In this document: positions 8,041-14,381 of the stretch, in pieces | How the letters are laid out: each line of letters begins with the position of its first letter | Position numbering within the stretch: position 1 is the first letter of the stretch | Source of the DNA: Pseudomonadota bacterium | GTDB lineage: Bacteria > Pseudomonadota > Alphaproteobacteria > Acetobacterales > Acetobacteraceae | Length of the DNA stretch: 37,078 bases | Reading direction: 5' to 3' | NCBI GenBank assembly: GCA_021847995.1 | Contig: JAJZNE010000064.1 | Location: 41,883 to 78,960 of the forward strand | The notes under the pieces: model-generated | Database searches by the model: none | What the model saw: the letters and a program-made list of their open reading frames with translations, nothing else | Told to the model about the DNA's origin: nothing | Program-made: the position numbers and the translations under genes

Positions 8041-10976
8041 TCGCCGCCGCCGTCCCCCGCCCATTCCGCCCGCCGGGCGAGATGGTGATAGACGCCGCCG
8101 CCGCCGCGGCCGGGATGCGGAGCGTTGAGATAGGGGCGCGTCGCGTCGTCGAACGATGCGATCAGCGCCCGCAGCCGTGTCTCCGCCTCCCCGGCGGCGG
8201 CGGCGGTGGCGCCCGGCCCTCCGCCGAACAGCGTCTTCGCCGCCCCCGGCGTCTGGCCGCCGCCGAGCTTCCAGTAGGTCAGTTCCGCAACCTCCGCGGC
8301 AAATTCGGCGCCGAACGCCCCCGCCCTCGCCATCGCCGCCTCCAGCGGCAATTGCGGCGCGGTGCCGTCGGCCACCGCGCCATCCCCCGGCACCGCGCCG
8401 GTCTTGTAATCCAGGATGGCAAGCCGGCCGTCGGGCCGCCGTTCGATGCGGTCGGCACGGCCCCTCAGCCGGAAACCGCGCGGCACGTCGAGCACCCACT
8501 CGCCCCGGCATTCCGCCACCACGCATTGGGGCGGCGCCACCGCCCGCCGCGCGCGCTCGGTCTCCACCACCCAGGCGGCAATGCGGTGCAGCCGCGGCGC
8601 CCACCACGCGAACAGCGCCGCCCGCACCCCGGCCGCGCGCAGGGCATGGTCCATCGACTCCTTCAGCAGCTCCTCGGCATCGGCTGGCCAGCCGGCGCCG
8701 ATCGCCAGCAGGAAACGATGCATCGCGGCATGCACGAGGATGCCGTAATCGGCCGCGTCGGTCGCCTGCTCCAGCGCATCGAGCGGCTCGAGCCGCAGCA
8801 CGTGGCGCGCATAGATCGCATAGGGATCGGCGATCCAGGTGGCGATCTCGGTCACCGAAAGACGGCGCGGACGCAGGCACAGCTTCGGGCGCGGCTGCGG
8901 CTCCGCCGCCGGCCGCCGCTCCCCCGCCGCCGGCCGGTCGAGCGCGCGCGCCCAGGCGGCGGCGGGATGGCGCGGCAGTGCCGCGCCCTGCCCGGCCAGG
9001 AACGCTTCCAGCCGGGTCAGCCAGCGCGCCGGCACCGCCGGCGCCCCGTCGCGCCGCTCGGGGCACGACAGCACGGAAACCGGCGCGGCACAGGCGGCCA
9101 TGACGAAATCATGCGCCGCCAGCCCCACCGCCTCCTCCGGGCTGCGCAGCCCGGCGGCGGTGCGCATCGGGCGGCTGAGCCAGGGGCCGGGGTCGGTCAC
9201 CGGCGGCCAGACGCCTTCCGCGAGGCCGCCGAGCACCATCACATCGACCGCCTGAAGCCGCGCCTCCAGCAGGCCCCAGATGAGCACGCGGGGATGCTCC
9301 GCCGCGTGATCGCGCCCGCGCAGCGCCCGGCGGCTGCGTACCACCGCACCCGCCAGCAGCGCGTCGAGCAGGCCGGGCAGCACCGAAGGTGGCTGCTCCG
9401 GCAGATGCCCGAGCGCCGCCAGCGCCGCGGCCAGGGTCGTCGCCAGCACCTCGCCCTCCTCATGGCGCCACAGCCGCGCCGGGCCGGTCGCCTCGTCGCT
9501 GGCCGCCAGTCCCTCGGCCGCCGCGATCAGCGCCGCCAGCAGGTCGGACGGTGCCGCCGCCACCGGCGCCGTGGCGCGGGCGAGCGGGGCGAGGCAGGCT
9601 TCGAGCCGCGTCAGCAGGTCGCTGACGGCCTGCGGCGCGCCGCAGGCCGCGGCACGGCGTTGCAGTGCCGCCACCCCTTCCGCCGGCCGCGGGCCGCGCA
9701 GGGTCAGGCGCTCCAGCGTGCGGGCCGCATCCCGGCAGCGCGCCGGCGCGAGGCCGGCGGCGGCGAGCGGGTGCTTGAGCAGCGACAGCAGCGCCACCGG
9801 CGCCAGCCCCTCCGCCACCGCCTGGGCGAGCAGGCGCAGGAACACGGCGGGCGGTGTCGCCGCGAGCGGCTCGCCGGCGCTGTCATCGGCCACCACGCCC
9901 CAGCGCAGCAATTCGGCCGAAACGCGCACGGCGAGCGCGCGGTCGGGCGTGATCAGGGCGGCGCGGCGGCCCGGCGTCTCGATCGCATCGCGCAGGATAA
10001 GGGCGATCGCCACCGCCTCCTCCTGCGGGTCGGCGGCGGCGAGACGAAACAGGCCGGCGGTGGCGGGCGCGTGCGGCGCGCGCCAGGCGGCGAGGCAGTC
10101 GGCCGGCAGCAGCGCGGTCGCCAGCGTCGCGACGCGGCCGGCCGGCACCTCGCTTGCCGCCGTCCAGACCTGCACGTCGCCGCGGCTGGCACCGAGGCCC
10201 TGCACCAGCCCGCGCAGCGCCGCCTGGGGATGCGGCGTGTCCAGCAGCTCCCAGTGCCCATCGGCCATCGCCCCATCGAGGCCGGGCAGCACCACGCGGC
10301 CATGCGGCAGCCGGGCGACGGTGCGCAGCAGCGCGGCCACCGCCGGCGGCGCGCCGGGGGTACCGGCGACCCACACCGGATCGGCGGGCGGCGCCGCCTG
10401 CCATGCCTGCGCCTGCGCCCGCAGCAGCGCCACCTGCCGCGCCACCGGGTTCATCAACTGCCGCCCGGCGAGCCACGCCGGCCAGGCGCGGGTGGCGATG
10501 CCGAGAAAGCGCAGCGTGATCTGCCAGTGCGCGGCATGCGCGGCATCGGCGGCGCCGGCAAGGGCGGCGGGCAGGTCGATCTCCGCCCATTCCGCCTCGT
10601 CCATCAGATCGGCGAGCGCGGCGGCGAGTCGCCACGCCCGGTCGGCGGTGCGCGCGCCGCCCTGCTCCTCGGGCAGCGCGAGCACGAGGCGGGCCAGCAC
10701 CGCCAGCCGCTCCGCCGCCTCCACCGCGGGCGGCAGGGCGAGCGCGCCGGCGAGTGCGAGCGGCGCCTCATCGAGCGCGCCGAGGGCGGCGATGCGCGGC
10801 AGCAGCCGCGGCGCCCCGCCGCCCGTTCGCAGGAACGCCTCGGCCAGCGCGGCGGCGGCGCGGCGGGTCGGCAGCAGGATCAGACCGCGCGACGGGTCCG
10901 CCTGCCGTTCCGCCGCCCAGCGCGCCGCGAGCGTATCGAGGAACGGCACGTCGGCGGGAATGCTCACGAGCCTCAT
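8037..10976 (-). CDS. addB: Double-strand break repair nuclease subunit AddB
   Basis: Partner of AddA in double-strand-break resection; in this family AddB has an inactivated helicase fold plus a C-terminal RecB-like nuclease. The product is 979 residues. The N-terminus MRLVSIPADVPFLDTLAARW and GLILLPTRRAAAALAEAF are typical of alphaproteobacterial AddB. The nuclease motif LAILDYKTG places Asp at residue 856 and Lys at 858. The ATG at 10976 overlaps the murU stop (ATGA), and the addB stop overlaps the addA start in the same way, so murU-addB-addA form a tightly coupled block. No complete Walker A motif was seen, in line with the degenerate helicase of the alphaproteobacterial subfamily. Confidence 0.94.
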   Translation of the reverse strand: MRLVSIPADVPFLDTLAARWAAERQADPSRGLILLPTRRAAAALAEAFLRTGGGAPRLLPRIAALGALDEAPLALAGALALPPAVEAAERLAVLARLVLALPEEQGGARTADRAWRLAAALADLMDEAEWAEIDLPAALAGAADAAHAAHWQITLRFLGIATRAWPAWLAGRQLMNPVARQVALLRAQAQAWQAAPPADPVWVAGTPGAPPAVAALLRTVARLPHGRVVLPGLDGAMADGHWELLDTPHPQAALRGLVQGLGASRGDVQVWTAASEVPAGRVATLATALLPADCLAAWRAPHAPATAGLFRLAAADPQEEAVAIALILRDAIETPGRRAALITPDRALAVRVSAELLRWGVVADDSAGEPLAATPPAVFLRLLAQAVAEGLAPVALLSLLKHPLAAAGLAPARCRDAARTLERLTLRGPRPAEGVAALQRRAAACGAPQAVSDLLTRLEACLAPLARATAPVAAAPSDLLAALIAAAEGLAASDEATGPARLWRHEEGEVLATTLAAALAALGHLPEQPPSVLPGLLDALLAGAVVRSRRALRGRDHAAEHPRVLIWGLLEARLQAVDVMVLGGLAEGVWPPVTDPGPWLSRPMRTAAGLRSPEEAVGLAAHDFVMAACAAPVSVLSCPERRDGAPAVPARWLTRLEAFLAGQGAALPRHPAAAWARALDRPAAGERRPAAEPQPRPKLCLRPRRLSVTEIATWIADPYAIYARHVLRLEPLDALEQATDAADYGILVHAAMHRFLLAIGAGWPADAEELLKESMDHALRAAGVRAALFAWWAPRLHRIAAWVVETERARRAVAPPQCVVAECRGEWVLDVPRGFRLRGRADRIERRPDGRLAILDYKTGAVPGDGAVADGTAPQLPLEAAMARAGAFGAEFAAEVAELTYWKLGGGQTPGAAKTLFGGGPGATAAAAGEAETRLRALIASFDDATRPYLNAPHPGRGGGGVYHHLARRAEWAGDGGGE

Positions 10977-11701
10977 CGCCCGTCGCCGACCGCGCGGGCC
11001 TGCAGATTGGACTCGGCTTCGGCGAGATCGGGCGGCGTGGAGAGGTGGAACCACAGCCCGTCATGCACGACTGCCCGCAGCCGGCCGGCGGCAATGGCGC
11101 GGTCCCAGCAGCAATTGACGCTGAACGGCCCCTCCGGCAGGCCGGCAAACAGCGCCGGGGCGGCGAGCTGCACGCCGGCATAGACATAGGGCACGATCTC
11201 GCCCTCCGACCGGCGGCGCACGTGGCCGAGCTGATCGAGCGCGAAATCTCCGGAGTCGGGGCCGCCCTGCACCTGGAAACTGCGATGCACCAGCAGCACC
11301 GCATCGGCCGCGCCGCTCCAGGCATCGGCGAGCCGGCGCAGCGCCGGCACCGGCCCATCGAGCCAGAATGTGTCGCCGTTGACGATGAAGAACGGCGCCG
11401 CACCGAGTTCGCCGAGGGCGGCCCGCACCGCGCCGCCGGTGTCGAGCAGCGTGCCCTCGCCGCGCGCCACGATGCGCAGGCGGCCCTGCGGGCGGGTGGC
11501 GAGATGGGCGGCGATACGCTCCGCCTGCCAGTGCGTGTTGACCACCACCGTCTGCACCCCGGCGGCGTCCAGCCGGTCCAGCGCATGGTCCAGCAGCGGC
11601 CGGCCGCCGAGCGGCAGCAGCGCCTTGGCGGTGTGGGCGGTGAGCGGGCGCATCCGCAGGCCGAGCCCGGCGGCGAGCAGCATGGCGGCGCGCGGCGGCA
11701 T
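10973..11701 (-). CDS. murU: Nucleotidyltransferase, probable MurNAc-1-phosphate uridylyltransferase
   Basis: Predicted to make UDP-MurNAc from MurNAc-1-phosphate and UTP in the peptidoglycan recycling route that bypasses fosfomycin-sensitive MurA. The 242-residue protein has the NTP-transferase signature LAAGLGLRMRPLT (residues 9-21) followed by a Lys in AKALLPL, and the metal-binding NGDTFW near residue 110. Size and position (directly before addB) match alphaproteobacterial MurU genes. Its ATG overlaps the tsaE stop by one base (TGATG). The usual partner kinase gene amgK is not adjacent, so either the kinase is elsewhere or this enzyme acts on another sugar phosphate. Family assignment is sure; the exact substrate is inferred. 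Confidence 0.85.
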   Translation of the reverse strand: MPPRAAMLLAAGLGLRMRPLTAHTAKALLPLGGRPLLDHALDRLDAAGVQTVVVNTHWQAERIAAHLATRPQGRLRIVARGEGTLLDTGGAVRAALGELGAAPFFIVNGDTFWLDGPVPALRRLADAWSGAADAVLLVHRSFQVQGGPDSGDFALDQLGHVRRRSEGEIVPYVYAGVQLAAPALFAGLPEGPFSVNCCWDRAIAAGRLRAVVHDGLWFHLSTPPDLAEAESNLQARAVGDGR

Positions 11702-12147
11702 CAGAGGAGCGCTCCGATACGGTGGGGCCAGCCGCTGATCCGGGCCCGCCGCGCCGCCTCAGCCGTCGGTGCCAGCGCGATCGTCAGTCCCTCCGCCGGG
11801 CGCAGCGGGCCGAGCCGGTCGGGCCATTCCACCAGCACGAGGTCCGCCCGCGCCTCCTCCCAGCCCAGTTCGACGAGCCCGGCGGGACCGTCGAGCCGCC
11901 AGAGGTCGAAATGATGGGCGCGAAAGCGGGGCGTGTCGTAGGTCTGCACCAGGGTATAGCTCGGGCTTGGGACATCGAGCGCGGCGTCGCGGCTGGCGGC
12001 GCGCAGGAAGGCGCGGGCGAAGCTGGTCTTGCCGGCGCCGAGCGGCCCTTCCAGCAGAATGGCGTCGCCCGCCCGTGCCAGTGCGGCGACGCGGGCGGCG
12101 AAGGCTTCGGTGGCGGGCAGCGACGGCAGATCGAGCACGGGCACCAC
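11701..12147 (-). CDS. tsaE: tRNA t6A biosynthesis ATPase TsaE
   Basis: P-loop ATPase that, with TsaB and TsaD, supports N6-threonylcarbamoyladenosine formation at position 37 of ANN-decoding tRNAs; cytosolic and usually essential. From the proposed GTG at 12147 the protein has 148 residues, normal for the family. It shows Walker A GPLGAGKTSF (about 34-43), SPSYTLVQTYD, HFDLWRL and LVEWPDRLG, all TsaE hallmarks. The frame is open upstream to 12495, but that part encodes a transposase remnant and should not be counted. A second in-frame GTG lies at 12144. Just upstream is a run of nine G (on this strand, 12162-12170). No good ribosome binding site is visible, so the start is uncertain and native upstream sequence may have been lost. 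Confidence 0.88.
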   Translation of the reverse strand: MVPVLDLPSLPATEAFAARVAALARAGDAILLEGPLGAGKTSFARAFLRAASRDAALDVPSPSYTLVQTYDTPRFRAHHFDLWRLDGPAGLVELGWEEARADLVLVEWPDRLGPLRPAEGLTIALAPTAEAARRARISGWPHRIGALL

Positions 12148-12289
12148 GCCATGGTGCCGCACCCCCCCCCGCGCCGCAACCCGCGCGTGGCTGCTCACCC
12201 CGCCCTGGCAAGCGGCTGCACCGGCACCCCGGCACTCTCCCGGATCGCTTTCAGGATCACCGCCAGGAGAGAGGAGGGGTCTGTTGTCG

Positions 12290-12925
12290 GCATGGAGTAC
12301 CAGCAGAAACGGATACGGCCCGGACAGGCTGGCCATCAGCAGCACGCCGCCGTCACGGCCCTGGACATCGGCGGCATGCACGATCGCAACCATCAGCAGG
12401 CCCTGGCTGTCCACAAGGAGATGCGGCTTCCTCTCTTTGATCTTCCTGCCGCCGTCCGGCCCCACCCGATCTATCGACGCCGCTATTTTCCGCACCCCTC
12501 ACGCTCCGGCCGTCGATCAACCCGGCGGTCGATCAACCCGGCTGTCGATCAACCCGGCTGCCGGGATCGGTTCGCGCGCCGCCTGCTGCCGGCAAACGCA
12601 CGTGAAGCGCATGATGCAACCGCGCCAGCGTGCCGTCCTGCTGCCAACGGCAAAAGTCGTGATCGACGGTGCTGCGCGGCGGCAGATCCTTACGGGATTG
12701 CCCGTCACCGGCAGCCGGCGCTCAGCACCTCCATCATCCCGCTGACCACTTCCCGGACACCCACCATCCGTTTGCTGCCGCCCGGCCTGGCACGGGGGAT
12801 GTCCGGCTCGGCCAGCGCCCATTCCCCGTCCGTCAGGTCGCTTGGGCAACGCAGACCGCTCACGTCATAGCGGGCGCGGTTCTCCTCGGACGGCATCGGC
12901 ATGCTCCTGCGAATCGGGGTCACCC
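12290..12925 (-). mobile_element. Decayed IS5-family (IS1031-like) transposase remnant
   Basis: A degraded insertion-sequence transposase split over several reading frames. The N-terminus MPSEENRARYDVSGL and PSDLTDGEWAL (from about 12896 down to 12705) are typical of IS5/IS1031-group transposases. A second frame carries KDLPPRSTV and DGTLARLHHALHV (about 12700-12600), a third QQAAREPIPAAGLIDS (near 12560). A fourth stretch (12495 to about 12290) has GGRKIKERKPHLLVDSQGLL, HAADVQGRDGGVLLMA and PYPFLLVLHAD. Similarity ends there, so roughly the last third, which carries the final acidic residue of the DDE triad, is missing. At least two frameshifts plus the truncation make it non-functional. No intact terminal inverted repeats or target duplication could be assigned. 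Confidence 0.85.
12512..12558. repeat. 16-bp-period tandem triplication
   Basis: Three copies of GTCGATCAACCCGGC start at 12512, 12528 and 12544, separated by a single variable base, giving a period of 16 bp. They lie inside the transposase remnant, where an intact gene would encode the IIDSQSVK region. A period of 16 is not a multiple of three, so the duplication itself breaks the frame. This looks like replication slippage after the element lost function. Confidence 0.9.
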
Positions 12926-12977
12926 ATCAAGAACGCAAAACCGACCCGAGGGATTCGACATGTTCGTGGACGGGCAT

Positions 12978-13202
12978 TCAGACATGGCGGATGCGGAAAC
13001 GGAACTCCTTGCCGGTCGCAGTCGATTCCAGCAATTCGTTGCCGGTCGTGCGGCAGAATGCCTGGAAATCCGCAACCGCGCCCGGATCGGTCGCGGTGAT
13101 CTCCAGCACTTCGCCCGGCGGCACGTCTTTCAGCGCCTTCTTCGCGCGCAGGATCGGCAGCGGGCAGTTGAGGCCCCGCGCGTCGAGCACATGGTCCGCC
13201 AT
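12978..13202 (-). CDS. tusA: TusA-family sulfurtransferase/sulfur carrier
   Basis: A 74-residue protein carrying a persulfide on a conserved cysteine. The signature DARGLNCPLPILRAKKAL places Cys at residue 13 in the CPxP motif, and the body (GEVLEITATDPGAVADFQAFCRT) matches TusA throughout. The ATG at 13202 has AGGAGAG upstream at good spacing; the longer open frame upstream has no supporting signal. It is separated by only about 30 nt from the DsrE2-like gene before it, so the two form one unit. TusA proteins serve either tRNA 2-thiouridine formation or transfer of sulfane sulfur during sulfur oxidation. Pairing with DsrE2 favours the latter, by inference. Confidence 0.92.
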   Translation of the reverse strand: MADHVLDARGLNCPLPILRAKKALKDVPPGEVLEITATDPGAVADFQAFCRTTGNELLESTATGKEFRFRIRHV

Positions 13203-13233
13203 GACGTGGTCTCTCCTCTGTTCGTCGCGGTGA

Positions 13234-13734
13234 TCAGATGAACAGATTGATCTCGCATCTGGTCGCGTTTTCGATGTAAGTCGCGGCACCGCCGATCGTC
13301 GGCCCGTCGATCAGGTCTTCGCGGCTGAATTCGAACAGGTCCATCGTCATCTGGCAGGCCACCATCTTCACCTCGGACTCCACCGCCGCCTGCCGCAAAT
13401 CCTCGATCGACGCGATCCCCTTTTTCCTGATCAGGTTCTTCATCATCGTCGTCGCCATCGCATCGACCCCCGGCAACGCCGAGATCAGATTCGGCATCTT
13501 CATGTGCATGCCCATCAGCGGCATCTCCATCGCCGGATTGCCCAGCGTCGAGATGCCGAGATCGAGCTTTTTCCTGAGCAGGGTGAGGCCGTAGAAGGTG
13601 AAGAACATCGACACCTCGAGCCCCATCGCTGCCGCCGTGGTCGCGAGAACGAAGGGCGGATAGGCCCAGTCGAGCGTTCCCTTGGTCACGATCAGGGACA
13701 TCCGCTTGGCGTTGTGCTGTGCATCCGTGCTCAT
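13234..13734 (-). CDS. DsrE/DsrF/DrsH-like (DsrE2-type) sulfur relay protein
   Basis: A 166-residue protein of the DsrE superfamily. It begins MSTDAQHNAKRMSLIVTKGT and continues with AYPPFVLATTAAAMGLEVSMFFTFYGL, a characteristic DsrE2 segment. The conserved cysteine is at residue 127 in KMVACQMTMDLF, and a second cysteine is at residue 160. DsrE2 proteins are found beside tusA and are thought to exchange persulfide or thiosulfonate with TusA. The central PLMGMHMKMPNLISALPG segment is hydrophobic and may give membrane association. The start at 13734 follows a G-rich stretch with a weak ribosome binding site. No rhodanese, hdr or dsr core genes lie nearby, so the pair stands alone. Confidence 0.85.
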   Translation of the reverse strand: MSTDAQHNAKRMSLIVTKGTLDWAYPPFVLATTAAAMGLEVSMFFTFYGLTLLRKKLDLGISTLGNPAMEMPLMGMHMKMPNLISALPGVDAMATTMMKNLIRKKGIASIEDLRQAAVESEVKMVACQMTMDLFEFSREDLIDGPTIGGAATYIENATRCEINLFI

Positions 13735-14133
13735 CGGCCGTTGCCCCCCTGCCCGCCCGCAGACGCAGCCGTTTTCCTTGCCGCGTCCCCGTCCGCTTTC
13801 CCGCGCGACCCCGAGGTGTTCGCCACCCGTTGACGCCATTCGTCTCCAAGCGCGCAGCCGTGCGCTCCGGCCATGCCTGATCCCTCCTGCCTTGCCGCAT
13901 TCGTCATGCCGGGCGCACTCGCGCGATGACGAACGTGGCGCGACCCGCCGGGCGGGATGCGTCGGCACCGCCATGGCCGATCACTTCCGCCGCGCAGGCC
14001 GGCCATATGGTCGGCAATAGCCACTTTACCATAGCGGAACGCGCGTTCCCGGCAACTCTCCCCGCCGCCCAACCGGTCCCGGGGCGGAGCGGTGACGGTC
14101 ACACACCCGCGAGCGATCGGCCGCGCACGGAGG
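13735..14133. other. Gene-free stretch upstream of the dsrE2-tusA pair
   Basis: About 400 nt with no convincing gene on either strand; open frames here are short and show no recognisable domain. It separates the acyl-carrier gene end from the dsrE2-like start, both on the minus strand. It contains the palindrome and candidate promoter listed separately, and an imperfect 18-bp inverted repeat at 13998-14015 centred on CCATATGG. If the promoter is real, the dsrE2 message would carry a leader of nearly 300 nt. Confidence 0.6.
14028..14055 (-). promoter_or_regulatory. Candidate promoter with palindromic operator in the spacer
   Basis: On the minus strand TTGCCG (14055-14050) and TATGGT (14033-14028) are spaced by 16 nt. 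The spacer contains the perfect 14-bp palindrome GGAACGCGCGTTCC (14036-14049). A dyad between -35 and -10 is the usual place for a repressor or MerR-type activator site. The direction suits dsrE2-tusA. The boxes are only moderate matches, and no regulator gene is adjacent. Confidence 0.35.
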
Positions 14134-14376
14134 TCAGGGTTGCGTCTTGCCGGCAAGCGCGCGGGCGAGGTCGCCGACATTGTGCAGTGCGTCGAGCTCG
14201 CGCGTGTGGAACTTGATCCGGTACCGCTCCTCCAGCGCCACGATGATCTCGATCTGCTTGAAGCTGTCCCAGCCGGGCACATCCTTTGCCGTCAGGTCCG
14301 GGCGCAGCGCCACATCACGCATGAAGACGTCGCGGAATACCTCGCTCAGCACGGGGTAGAACGCCGCCTCGTTCAT
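14134..14376 (-). CDS. Acyl carrier protein (stand-alone)
   Basis: An 80-residue carrier protein. The 4'-phosphopantetheine attachment site is Ser38 in VPGWDSFKQIEIIVALEE; the D-S-F form, with Phe in place of Leu, is common in specialised carrier proteins and differs from the DSL of fatty-acid AcpP. The ATG at 14376 lies only 5 nt beyond the fkbH-like stop, so the pair is co-transcribed and probably translationally coupled. Its likely job is to hold the acyl group loaded by the FkbH-like enzyme. No elongating synthase, ketoreductase or thioesterase is visible next to it. Confidence 0.85.
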   Translation of the reverse strand: MNEAAFYPVLSEVFRDVFMRDVALRPDLTAKDVPGWDSFKQIEIIVALEERYRIKFHTRELDALHNVGDLARALAGKTQP

Positions 14377-14381
14377 CGGGA

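Noticed and set aside
3484-8088. Plus-strand open frame of 1534 codons opposite addA
   Set aside because: It mirrors addA on the other strand, is extremely rich in Arg, Gln, His and Pro, shows no domain, and is the expected result of high GC at third positions.
8041-9066. Upstream extension of the addA frame into addB
   Set aside because: addB is clearly coded in another frame there, and an ATGA overlap marks the true addA start.
8082-11183. Plus-strand open frame of 1033 codons opposite addB
   Set aside because: Same reason: low-complexity Arg/Gln/His-rich translation antisense to a well-supported gene.
12148-12495. N-terminal extension of tsaE by about 116 codons
   Set aside because: The extension encodes an IS5 transposase fragment and random sequence; TsaE domains start only after the GTG at 12147.
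13735-14133. Short open frames in the gene-free stretch upstream of dsrE2
   Set aside because: All are Arg/Pro/Ala-rich, without ribosome binding sites or recognisable domains.
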